NCBI GenBank assembly: GCA_034190875.2
Contig: CM067343.1
Location: 42,112,109 to 42,176,108 of the forward strand
Direction of reading: 5' to 3'
Source: Urechis unicinctus
Taxonomy: Eukaryota > Annelida > Polychaeta > Xenopneusta > Urechidae
Length of the DNA stretch: 64,000 nt
Made by a program: the position numbers and the translations under genes. The notes under the pieces are model-generated. The model was not told the DNA's origin. It ran no database searches and saw only the letters and a list, made by a program, of their open reading frames with translations. Shown one piece after another: positions 35,700 to 46,868 of this stretch. Within the stretch, counting starts at the first letter, position 1. Each line of letters opens with the position of its first letter.

Positions 35700-37935
35700 A
35701 CACTATGCCATCCGACAATGCAGCACACAGAGCAACCACCATATCGCTCCAAGACATGGACCTCCGGGCTAGAAAAGCCGTTTCCGCCCATCTCCTCCTC
35801 GAAAACACCTACGACAGCAATCTGGTCCCCGACATAGCCGAAGTCGACTACCTCGAGGGCAACCTGGGCAAAACCCATCTCCAAACACTTTTGGACCTCC
35901 AGCCGTTCGTAGACGATCTCTATGTCTTTGGCTATCTGCGCTCCTGCGACCATGTTTCCTTCCGGGGCAAGGTCCTCTGCACAGCCGGGGAAAATTGGGC
36001 CGGTCTCCGAGATCGCCCTGGCAGCCAGAGAAACCATCGGCGAGGGTATGCCTTTCCTACACACCGCCCTGCAGCACACCGTTTGCCTCTCTGGCAGCGG
36101 CGTTGTCTGCAAGACTCTCAAGAGGATCGAGAAAGACACCAGCTACGAGTCCAAACAAGCTTGGGAAAGGCTCTACCCGCGAGAAAAGCCATCGGCGGTA
36201 TTCGTCGCCAAGATAGCAGTCTCCGAGGTCCCAGTGGAACCCTCCAGGAGCGCCTTCCTTCCTTGTCCATGGATATGGCATCTACTCGATCGACTACACC
36301 AGAGACTTTTCTCCGGCGTGCTCAACAGGGAAGCCCTGTTCTCCCAACTCCGCGGGCAAGGCTTCGCAGAGCAGGGAGACATCTCCTCCGCCATACCCAG
36401 CGACCAGCCCACCATCCTCGACAACACCGCCTCCGTCGGGAAACTCGTCTGCAGCTGGATCCAAACCAGCGGACGAGGCTTCACCATACGCACCAAAGTC
36501 TACAACAAGATCGTCTCTAATTTCGAGCCGGGAGAGGTCCGGGAACCAGTTGGGGGAAACCTAGCCAACTATGTCGACTGCCCAAACAAGCATCTTGGCA
36601 AAACTTTCTCCCACCCAGACGTCCAAGCCCGGGGCTGCTCCAGGATCGATGTCTCGTTGTACGCTTGCAGCGGAACAGCCCTCTCTGCAGCCACCACCAG
36701 CGAGCACCTCAAAGACACGCTCGAACTTGTCTCGCCCCTGGAGAAGCCGCTCTTTGTGGTTCAGCCTCCAGCCAGCCAGTGAGAAGCCTTCACCAAATCT
36801 CTCGACCGCTGCCTCGTCCTCGCCGACCGAGAAATGGGGACAATCTTTATGGCTTGGTACGCCCATCGAGCCACAGGAAGAATCTCTGGCATCCGAGTCC
36901 AGCCGATAAAGGCCAACTCCGCTCGCTGGGAGAAAGCAACTGCCCGATCTTCAGGGTAGACATCTCTCCCTCCGACGACGAGATCATCGAGCTCGCCCCG
37001 CTGAGCTTCTACACCAAAAATGGCGAAACCATCCTCGCAGCCTCCAGGCAACCAACGCAGCTCCACCCAGGGGCTCCGGAGGTCCACCCGCTACTTCCAC
37101 CAACGGCAACCGTTTCCTTCTGCTGGCGCAAGGCCAAGTGCCACGCCATCGGCGTAGATAAGTCTAGGTGGGAGCTCCAGGAAGTCCCGGAGATAGCCGC
37201 TAGAAGGAAGATCTCCGCTCTGTCCACCACGAAACGCGAAGAGGTCTTGCGGCAAATAGACGAGGCCTGCACTGCGGAAAACTGGAGAGCAGAGCAATGG
37301 CTCCAGTGCCACAGCGCCAGACTGGCAGCCCTCTGGGAAGAGCGGAAGGAGGAGATCGAGGACCTTGAAGCAAGATTCACCGCCAGGAAGCTCTATGTCG
37401 AGATATCGAAAAAAGCCCGGTTCACCGTCGAACACGTTGTACAAGAAAAGGACACCACCAAGGTAGCCCTGGTCCCAACTGGCCAATACACCATTCTGGG
37501 TACCGAACAACCGAAGGAACAGGCACAGCCTGGGTTGTTCTGCACAAAAGCGCCCAACTTGTCGTGGTCTGGGAAACACGCCGTCTCCTCGCCATTCTGC
37601 GTACTGCCGCCAAGCTCTTTGACACAAACGTCGACTTTCGCAATAGGACCGTTGGCTGGTTCCCAGTCGAGGGCCAAGACCAGCTAGAGGTCGAGATCCT
37701 TGCGCCCAAGTCCTTCGAGAAAGGCGGAAAAACCATAGTCTGGAACCCCATCGACGTCTTGTCCTGCCCCACAAAAGAGTGTCGGCTCGCAATGGAAGCC
37801 CTAGATGCAGAGGAGCGAGAACCGGCGCAGAAGGAGGAAGAGAGCAGGGTCTACGCAGAGTTCGTCCCAGCGCCACCAAGGCCAGAGATCCACAAAGCAA
37901 TGGACCTGGCTCCAGGAGAATACAACTGCGAGTAG
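35700..37935 (+). pseudogene. Broken replication-initiator-like coding relic, copy 1
   Basis: Sense-strand coding segments shift frame several times: about 35,705-36,015, 35,990-36,780, 36,945-37,560 and 37,564-37,935. Each segment is open and protein-like, with a coiled-coil-like Glu/Arg-rich part near 37,215-37,400 and a final segment ending in TAG. Motifs that recall Rep_trans-type replication initiators are 'TIRTKVYNKIVSNFE' and 'RGCSRIDVSLY', a spaced YxK...E...R-x-D/E pattern. A TGA at 36,780-36,782 is private to this copy (TGG in copy 2), and 17 bp near 36,240-36,270 are missing. The family assignment is inference; the whole could be another type of foreign gene. I do not restore the frame. 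Confidence 0.5.
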
Positions 37936-38930
37936 ACTGAAGAGCATTGCCTAGAATCATAACGTTTCCACAAAAGTCAGATGTTGTCGTTACATTCATA
38001 TTTCTGACTGTCCACAGCATGTATCACGATGCTCTCTTTGGAGCGATTCCCTAGTGTAGCGAATAGTAGCGGCTCAAGACTATAAGCAGATAATAATGAT
38101 AATATTAGTTGCACTAAGCATTTTCATTACTACCACGTCGATTACTCAATGGCTTGTGTACAATCGCATTAAAATAGTAGGTACAGATGTAATCCAAAAT
38201 GTAATATTTCCTAGGATTCCCTTTTCAATATGCGAAACCGATTTTTAACTTAGACAACAAGATACAGTGACTCAGACGTATAGATTTATGCTATGCTATT
38301 AATTTACAAGCGCTTTGAGATTTAGCGTCTGCGAAGTGCAAAATCGTCTATGCTGTAGTTTAACATTTTAATGATAATATCTAATAACTATAATTTTGAC
38401 TCCTTTCCAACTATCCATATGTACTGTTATATCATACGATACTTATTACATATATTATGCGATAGTATTCGAGGCACGGACACCAACAGTGCAGCCACTA
38501 CGCCACTTGAGTAATAATATGCAAATATCACGGCCCAAGAATATTGGAAACACTTTGCCTATTCTGAACCACTAATATCAATCGCAATATTCCATGATGT
38601 GCATAAATGATTTGATACTTATCAGTACATCCTCCTAGCATTGATAAGGGCAAACATTAATGTTAGTGCAACCATTGATTGACTGATGACAGTGCGGGCC
38701 TTGAGCAGTGCTGTATGTTGAAACCAACAAGCCACTTTGAAACATCTACTAACCATGTATTAACTCACTTGCTACTTGGGGTCCGGGCATGCCGTCGCTG
38801 GGAATGCAATGAACCCTAAAAGACACTTCTTCAACTTTCAGCGGCAATGGCCTAGACCTGCTTGCATGATGTATGCAATTGTGTCATACAATGGACCGAG
38901 AGAGCGCAAGATCCACCGCAGTATTATCAC
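37936..38930. repeat. Segment P5 (left part), 8.9-kb copy 1
   Basis: It aligns with 15,265-16,114 and 46,869-47,880. It ends at a 14-G run (38,941-38,954) after 'ctcatggctgt'. Confidence 0.85.
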
Positions 38931-40212
38931 TCATGGCTGTGGGGGGGGGGGGGGTTGGGGGTGCCGAAAAATTGACTTTACAGTTCAATTTACGCTAGGT
39001 TCGGGTGACTTGTTCGGAAATTGAACCACAAAAACAGAGTAATTGCAACTTTGTCTTTCATTCGGTTCCATAAAAATTATCATGGAAATTTGGTGTCATA
39101 GGCACTTTAAGCATTCGTTTGTTCATAAAAAATTGCCACCATTTTACTGGGAAATTGCATTGAAATAATGTGAATGATTTGTAAATCACGCACTTAAAGC
39201 CTTGTCGTTTTTCCTTGGCTAATCAGTTGTGATCCGCAGTCTATTTAGGAGATGTCTAATGCTTATTTAACATCCCGTTATCTGCAGGAAACAAGTTTCA
39301 TCACATCGTAGTAACATCAAACACAGTAAGTACTAAATGCGTAGACAAGCTTATTTATCAAATGTGCCAAAAGTCAGAGATGTGTGTTGGGGTTACATTG
39401 ATATTATGTTACACCATTTTATTCACTGCTTTGGCAAGGTAGTGTTGTAATATGGCTATTATGCATATCACACTGTCTGTTAAGCATCGCGTACGCGTAC
39501 ACCGTTATGCAAAACCAATGCCTACATGTCTAACCAAGCCAGAACGACATTATTATCTTACATATTTACTATGTACACTGCCAAATGTTCACCCCAATAG
39601 TCCCTATTTTCAACATTGAATTAGTAACTAATTTTTGTATCAAACCTTATTCAGCGTTTGAGCTTCTGTGAACCCAAGACAGTTGCATGAATGGCCTATT
39701 CTGTATTGCATGAATTTTAATCTAATAATCTACCATCCAACAGCAACAGTATCAGATAGTCAAATGATACATGCGGCAAATAAAGTCCCACACTGTTTGT
39801 GCCCATAACTTTCATCTTCATCTTTATTCGAATCACAATTAAACACAATTCCCACAGTGATATTTTCAAACGCTTAATACTTTCAGGAACTTTATTTTCC
39901 CTTTCCGGGATTAACATGTAGAACGTTAAGCAAAATGTCAAAGCAGAAGTATACCCGTTTAGTCGTTAAGCAGTAAAATCTGCGTAGCTTGATAACAAAC
40001 CCAGCTCTTGTGTTGCATATTGATTTATTGGTAATGCCAAGCATTTTATGGTAATGGCTCTCTGGTAAATTAAAGCATTTGCTGCAACAGAGTTTGTCGC
40101 CTTATATGGCCTTGCTATAAATATTTACTAGGTAAAATTACATCATTTAATTCAATTTCAGACAAGATGTTTTAGGGAACGGAATATGTCGGTGTATGTC
40201 ATAGCCCAGTGA
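38931..40212. repeat. Segment P5 (right part), 8.9-kb copy 1
   Basis: It aligns with 17,590-18,616, but the 1.1-kb local duplication of series A (16,115-17,230) is replaced by a short stretch around 'cagttcaatttacgctagg'. No gene was seen. Confidence 0.7.
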
Positions 40213-41885
40213 GTAAAGTGAGTCTGTCATTATACTAGGAAAGAGTTGCGATATCATTTCATGTCATCAAGAATAATTACAGCATTCATGGCCAGCGTGC
40301 ATTTCCTACAGGTTCCATGCATCATCGTTTGCTTTCTTTTTAGTGCATTACCATAATCTAAAACACAAACAGCCAATAAGCTATTTAACCACGTTCAATC
40401 ACAGCATTTGGAAAATAGATATAACATGTCAGTAGAACCCGCCATGGAGAATTTAACATATACAAAGGTTTTCTAACCAAAGTCGGTTTATTGACATATT
40501 CTAAACAAGCCAACTGATTAACGCCTTTTTTCAATTAAGCTTTTTTCTCATATCAGTTACTTGCCCAATTGATACCATGAGCAGAATCCTCGAATTTATA
40601 TATTCCATTTACTCAGTATGGCCCTTATGTTGTTTAAATGAACCAGATTTTGTACACCAGCCAAAATTGTATATTGTAATGAATTAACGCACACATGAAC
40701 AGCTCCGTTTCCTTAGATTAACTAAGCTCGACTATGCTGTCGAACTCAAGTGTCAATGGGTGGAGTACATATCAATTATAAGAGCCTTTTTGCATTGTGC
40801 ATCTACACTGTGTCCTCTGTTTTATGTTGTCTAGTTCATGTGTATACACTTAGCACAGAAACTGTTGTTCCTTCACATACCTAACCTACAGATAATTTGG
40901 TAATGGGATGAACAATGTTTTTGGTATATGGTGTTAATATTAAGGGGTGAAATGAATGTTATGTTCCCTGTTCATTTGCCAGTTTGCAATATAATAAGAA
41001 GGGAATTGTAGCTTGAATAATTTCATTTCCGTTCTTGGCTTTATGAGCCATCCGTGGAACCATAAAGAGACATTTTGTTGATTGGTTTAGTCTTTGTTCA
41101 CCAGGCTACAGATGCATTTCTTGGTTTTATGACAAAAGTTTGCACCCATTTTATTACGCCGTTTGAATCCATTAATCCTCACATAACGTGACAGCGCATG
41201 GTATAGTGCGCTGAAGAAATCATGATATTCTGCAATTTGGTTGAGTTGTGGCTCGTAGTATTATTGTAGTAGTGCACGGCGTTGAATGCTACTTGCCTGC
41301 CATATTGAGCACAATCTACGCTACGATAACAATGAATAACCTATTTGAATCCACCGTGAACGCGTTAGTGTAGGGTATATATGGTATAAGTACTTAAGGT
41401 ACCATTTTATAATATTTTATTTGCTGGTACATATTAGCAGCGATTGATTCCTTAGGTGGAATTGGCATCCATTCGACGTCAACTATGTTGTATATGTGAT
41501 TAATTTGACAGAATAACTGCTTTATATACTATAGGTAACTCAAGTAACCAACTGCTAAGACACAAAAAGTATCCCTGCTTGTGTGAATGTTGTTTTATTG
41601 GACTCAACGTAGGAGCATAGCAATATGGAGTCAAGCTAGCATTTCATTGGAAATAGCCTGAATAATTTTGGTAGTAGCCCTTTTTCAGCCCTATGGTTCA
41701 GTGATATCAAGTTATATTATTGAATCATGGATCAAATTACATCAATCTATATTATGTTGATTAGTATACTATTAACTGACCTGGTTTGATGTATGCACAT
41801 GTATGTAAATTAAGCGTGCTTTTCCTTCCGCTGAAAGTGTGACAGAGGAATGTAGTTATACGAAGGGTTTCTACTTCGCAAGCTA
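40213..41885. other. 1.7-kb stretch absent from series A
   Basis: Series A passes directly from the P5 match (to 18,616) to the 'aattttgctt' block that here begins near 41,890. The intervening 1.7 kb has no recognisable gene or transposon ends. It is present in both 8.9-kb copies (copy 2: 49,175-50,840). Confidence 0.6.
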
Positions 41886-42019
41886 GAATTAATTTTGCTT
41901 CATTTTCTTGTCCCCGTATTATTCAGCCACCTCTTTGTCTGCCATTGTGGTACTATAAAGTCATAATTACTGAGTAAAGTCTTAATTGCAAAAGGCGCTG
42001 ATTAGATTTAGCCTTGGAT

Positions 42020-42860
42020 TCAACTACATTCTACGAAAAATGCATCATTGCAGGTGGCTGTGAAATGTCTATGTTCACTGAAGCAAAGTTAATCCTTCGA
42101 CAATGGTGGGTTAGCAGCTGAAGATTAGATGTATGGGAACGATTTAGTAATCGTATTACCGGCAATGCTCGTCGCGGGGTTTATTGTTCAGTAGATCTGC
42201 AATGCGTACTCTACCGTACGTTCTTCAAAAGCAAGACCCGGAATAACATCATACTCGAGGATGTGTGTTCTGATTGTATGCAGCATAAGCCCAAGGTCAT
42301 TCTATGTGAGGGACGTGTGCGGAAAAATTCAATATGATTATTAGTTCGGCTTATTGTGGAGTGCTTCTGTGTAATTGAAGTCAGCCGCAAATATTTATCA
42401 CTTCCGCAAACACTATCAACAACATCTACACAAGAGAGTAACAATGAATCGGATTTGTGAGATGACTGCACATCTCTGACTATCTGTACCTATTCTGGAC
42501 GCTGCAGTATAGCGGTACAATCACTATTGTTGGTGGTTCTATTTTACGATGGCGTTGGCTTCCTGTGGATGGTTATATTTTAAGCATCAATACAAGTAGA
42601 ACACATGTTATTGTCATCCAAAGCTAATAATATCAAAGCACATAAGTAAGCAATTGTTAAGAAAACTTTTTTTGAAGCACGTACCATTCTTTTTTACCAA
42701 AAGTAACATACATTTCACGGAAAAAGTACTCACAGTTTTAGTCGGCCAAACGTTGTAAATTGTGTTCACTAATTGTGAACGTTGTGCATTATGGTGCAAA
42801 TAGCATTATTTGGTGGCTTTAGTAGCACTTTTATTTACTGTTAATTCGTCCGTTTAATCC
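42020..42860. repeat. Segment P1b, 8.9-kb copy 1
   Basis: It aligns with 20,780-21,500 and 50,845-51,680. The short minus-strand frames here are shared with copy 2 only because the DNA is nearly identical. Confidence 0.75.
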
Positions 42861-42879
42861 GGAGACACGTTCATTATAT

Positions 42880-43300
42880 TGATTAATTGGTTATGCCGTA
42901 TCATGATCTGTGGTGTGGAGATGCACACAATACGCACTTGTAACATTGAAGACTCGAACTCCAGGTGTAGGGTTTATAAGAACTTCAACTTTCGAATTTT
43001 AGAAGTAACTTTGCCTAAATTTCAGCGAGAGACATGTGTTGAACTCGGAGGCCAGGAGAGAACTGATTTTTTAAATGTAAAGTGCATCCCTCAACGACTA
43101 AGGCACACCATCCCAATTCTTATGGGACATGTAGTAACCAGGTCTGTGAGGGTTGGGGCCATCGGGCGTTGCCTGGGCAGGATGGCCATGTGGCTCTAGA
43201 ATGTGGGGTATGTATGAGGAGAGGGGAAAGTGGCAGGTCACATGTAGGTCACACGTGGATCTGGGAAGCTGGGGTTTATAATTAATATCAGCTGTAGGAG
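42880..43300. repeat. Repeat family R, full copy
   Basis: It carries all landmarks of the family, from 'ggtgtggagatgcacac' to 'atatcagctgtagg'. A 106-codon plus-strand frame (42,879-43,199) is not kept in the series A copy and is probably chance. Confidence 0.75.
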
Positions 43301-43669
43301 GTTACTCCAAAAACTATTTGATTAATTATTTATCATTAAAACAAAATTATTTTATGTTTCTTTTACTACTATACTTATTGTTGATGTCTGTGAATTGATT
43401 GCAAATGTTCGATCTTTGATTATTTTGTATTCCCTCACGTATCCACATTTATGCACGCCGCTAACCATCCAGTGGTTCAACGCCTCGCAGTACGTACAAA
43501 AACTGAACGATGTTGCGCTTTTGTGTCATTGTATTTTGAAAAGGGTGGTAACTCCTGGGAGTTATATGCAGACTTATTTTATTGCACCATGCTTCCAATT
43601 ATGTGGCTACATTAAGCTGCAACAATGGTAGGTAAACTTCAGTCGAATGTTCAATTGTTTATTACTGTT

Positions 43670-43770
43670 TTTGCATTAATGTTGTATCGTGAAGTGCAGG
43701 GTAGAGATGTACACGATACGCACTTGAGCTAATGAAGGCTCGAACTCCAGGCGGAGGGTATAGAAGAACT
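43670..43770. repeat. Repeat family R, truncated copy in 8.9-kb copy 2
   Basis: The same truncation by the GC-rich island as at 34,750-34,850, as expected for a duplicated block. Confidence 0.7.
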
Positions 43771-43799
43771 ATATAACTTGAAGTAGTATAGGTGATAGC

Positions 43800-46700
43800 G
43801 GTTCGAGCACACACCTCCAAATAGAGACCCCACCCACCGACGATAAGGAATCCCCCACTTCAGAGCATCATTTACCCACTTCAACTATTCCTTTCGGGGT
43901 CTAAGGTCTCAAGAGCTGACAAGAGCTGGCCAAGGATTAAAGATGCGACTCTCTCAGCAGGCCATGAGTCGCAGGGGAGAGGGAGGCCATAAGTCACAGA
44001 GGTAGGGAGCCACGACCACATGGGGGTAGGGGGAGAGAGGGCCCACGAGTCACAGGGGTAGGGACCACGACCACATGGGGGCGCCACGACCACATGGGGG
44101 TAGGGGGAGAGGGCCGGAAACCGTTTGAGTCGCAGGTGTGGTGTTCGTTGCGACTTGATTTTGTGTCATTTGTACGCCCTTTTGAACTAATAAAACAGTA
44201 ATGACGCCCCACCACATACGTGCGAAACAGGCTTATAGGAGCGCACTTTTACTCCAGAGCAAAAGGACTTTCGGCTACCTTTTTTTCTGCCAGCCGAAAA
44301 CAAGACTTCCTCCAGATTCTCCAACAATCAAACCCCAACAGCCAAAACCAGCCAAACCAACCAAACAAGCCAAACAAGCCCTCCCAGCCCAAACAGACAA
44401 AACAAGCCCTCCCAGCCCAAACAGACAAAACAAGCCGAACCAGCCAACCCAGCCAAACAAGCCAAAACGCGCCCCAGAGCCAAAACAATCGACAACCAAG
44501 ACCAACAACACCCTCCACTCGGTCGACCAATCAGCCAGAACCCGCGCAAACCCTCTCTCCCCTATACCGGTAGCCAAAGAACAAGCAATTGAACTAATGT
44601 ACCACAAAAAGTATACACCCTTCCATCCGACAATGCAGCACACAGAGCAACCACCATATCGCTCCAAGACATGGGCCTCCGGGCTAGAAAAGCCGTTTCC
44701 GCCCATCTCCTCCTCGAAAACACCTACGACAGCAATCTGGTCCCCGACATAGCCGAAGTCGACTACCTCGAGGGCAACCTGGGCAAAACCCACCTCCAAA
44801 CACTTTTGGGCCTCCAGCCGTTCGTAGACGATCTCTATGTCTTTGGCTATCTGCGCTCCTGCGACCATGTTTCCTTCCGGGGCAAGGTCCTCTGCACAAC
44901 CGGGGAAAATTGGGCCGGTCTCCAAGATCGCCCTGGCAGCCAGAGAAACCATCGGCGAGGGTATGCCTTTCCTACACACCGCCCTGCAGCACACCGTTTG
45001 CCTCTCTGGCAGCGGCGTTGTCCGCAAGACTCTCAAGAGGATCGAGAAAGACACCAGCTACGAGTCCAAACAAGCTTGGGAAAGGCTCTACCCACGAGAA
45101 AAACCATCGGAGGTATTCGTCGCCAAGATAGCAGTCTCCGAGGTCCCAGTGGAAACCCTCCAGGAGCGCCTTCCAGCCTTCCAGCGCCAACTCCTTGTCC
45201 ATGGATATGGCATCTACTCGATCGACTACACCAGAGACTTTTCTCCGGCGTGCTCAACAGGGAAGCCCTGTTCTCCCACCTCCGCGGGCAAGGCTTTGCA
45301 GAGCAGGGAGACATCTCCTCCGCCATACCCAGCAACCAGCCCACCATCCTCGACAACACCGCCTCCGTCTGGAAGCTCGTCTGCAGCTGGATCCAAACCA
45401 GCGGACGGGGCTTCACCATACGCACCAAAGTCTACAACAAGATCATCTCTAATTTCGAGCCGGGAGAGGTCCGGGAACCAGTTGGGGGCCACCTAGCCAA
45501 CTATGTCGACTGCCCAAACAAGCATCTTGGCAAAACTTTCTCCCACCCAGACATCCAAGCCCGGGGCTGCTCCAGGATCAAGGTCTCGTTGTACGCTTGC
45601 AGCGGAACAGCCCTCTCTGCAGCCACGACCAGCGAGCACCTCAAAGACACGCTCGAACTTGTCTAGCCCCAGGAGAAGCCGCTCTTCGTGGTTCAGCCCC
45701 CAGCCAGCCAGTGGAAAGCCTTCACCAAATCTCTCGACCGCTGCCTCGTCCTCGCCGACCGAGAAATGGGGACAATCTTTGTGGCTTGGTACACCCATCG
45801 AGCCACAGGAAGAATCTCTGGCATCCGAGTCCAGCCGACAAAGGCCAACGTCACTCGCTGGTAGAAAGCAACTGCCCGATCTTCAGGGTAGACATCTCTC
45901 CCTCCGACGACGAGATCATCGAGCTCGCCCCGCTGAGCTTCTACACCAAAGACTGCGAAACCATCCTCGCAGCCTCCAGGCAACCAACGCAGCTCCACCC
46001 ATGGGCTCCGGAGGTCCACCTGCTTCTTCCGCCAACAGCAACCGTTTCCTTCTGCTGGCGCAAGGCCAAGTGCTACGCCATCGGCGTAGATAAGTCTAGG
46101 TTTGGAGCTCCAGGAAGTCCCGGAGATAGCCGCTAGAAGGAAGATCTCCGCTCTGTCCACCACGAAACGCAAAGAGGTCTTGCGGCAAATAGACGAGGCC
46201 TGCACCGCGGAAAACTGGAGAGCAGAGCAATGGCTCAAGCGCCACAGCGCCAGACTGGCAGCCCTCCGGGAAGAGCGGAAGGAGGAGATCGAGGACCTTG
46301 AAGCAAGATTCACCGCCAGGAAGCTCTATGTCGAGATATCGAAAAAAGCCCGGTCCACCGTCGAACACGTTGTACAAGAAAAGGACACCACCAAGGTAGC
46401 CCTGGTCTCAACTGGCCGATACACCATTCTGGGTACCGAACAATCGAAGGAACAGGCACAGCCCGGGTTGTTCTGCTCAACAGCGCCCAACTTGTCGTGG
46501 TCTGGGAAACACGCCGTCTCCTCGCCATTCTGCGTACTGCCGCCAAGCTCTTTGACACAAGCGTCGACTTTCGCAATAGGACCGTTGGCTGGTTCCCAGT
46601 CGAGGGCCAAGACCAGCTAGAGGTCGAGATCCTTGCGCCCAAGTCCTTCGAGAAAGGCGGAAAAACCATAGTCTGGAACCCCATCGACGTCTTGTCCTGC

Positions 46701-46868
46701 CCCACAAAAGAGTGTCGGCTCGCAATGGAAGCCCTAGATGCAGAGGAGCGAGAACTGGCGCAGAAGGAGGAAGAGAGCAGGGTCTACGCAGAGTTCGTCC
46801 CAGCGCCACCAAGGCCAGAGATCCACAAAGCAATGGACCTGGCTCCAGGAGAATACAACTGCGAGTAG
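43800..46868 (+). mobile_element. GC-rich island with broken coding relic, copy 2
   Basis: The same layout as 34,860-37,935: lead region, G-rich minisatellite (43,985-44,115), Asn/Gln/Pro/Lys-rich repeat region (44,330-44,480, rearranged relative to copy 1) and coding relic to the TAG at 46,866-46,868. Since the flanks are also duplicated, this copy arose with the 8.9-kb duplication and not by a second insertion. Confidence 0.65.
44600..46868 (+). pseudogene. Broken replication-initiator-like coding relic, copy 2
   Basis: Coding segments in changing frames: about 44,671-44,935, 44,905-45,240, 45,245-45,862, 45,875-46,100, 46,102-46,495 and 46,497-46,868. Frame changes near 44,920, 45,870 and 46,490 are at the same places as in copy 1, so they predate the duplication. 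Private lesions are TAG at 45,664-45,666, TAG at 45,862-45,864 and a one-base insertion near 46,098. This copy keeps a stretch with 'HGYGIYSIDYTRDF', partly lost in copy 1, which recalls the aspartate-rich motif ahead of the YxK...E motif in Rep_trans-type initiators. The protein is not functional as it stands. Confidence 0.5.

Larger units (their letters stand above)
34860..37935 (+). mobile_element. GC-rich island with broken coding relic, copy 1 (putative foreign element)
   Basis: About 3.1 kb with visibly high GC content inside AT-rich DNA. Layout from left to right: a lead region with 'cggttcgagcacacacc'; a minisatellite of 'ccacgaccacatggggg' units (35,080-35,200); a segment of repeats around 'caaacaagcc' coding Asn/Gln/Pro/Lys-rich sequence (35,410-35,570); then a coding relic to the TAG at 37,933-37,935. 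Series A has no such island at the related place. The right edge lies within a few bases of the relic's stop codon. No terminal inverted repeats or clear target duplication were found, so the mode of insertion is unknown. Confidence 0.65.
34511..43427. repeat. 8.9-kb direct tandem duplication, copy 1
   Basis: The unit begins 'tcctcacgtatccaca' and ends 'ctttgattattttg'. The same start follows immediately at 43,430 and the same end recurs at 52,245. It contains the end of P4, a truncated R repeat, the GC-rich island, P5, a 1.7-kb stretch absent from series A, P1b and a full R repeat. It keeps 153 bp (41,871-42,023) that copy 2 lacks. Confidence 0.95.

Noticed and set aside
35369..36139. 256-codon minus-strand frame over the GC-rich island, with a 259-codon counterpart at 44,275-45,054
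   Set aside because: It is kept in both copies only because the DNA is nearly identical. It reads the complement of the repeat region as Gly/Leu/Trp-rich sequence, and the plus strand gives the more protein-like segments throughout.
42879..43199. 106-codon plus-strand frame in repeat R
   Set aside because: It is not preserved in the older R copy at 14,605-15,060 and has no recognised motif.
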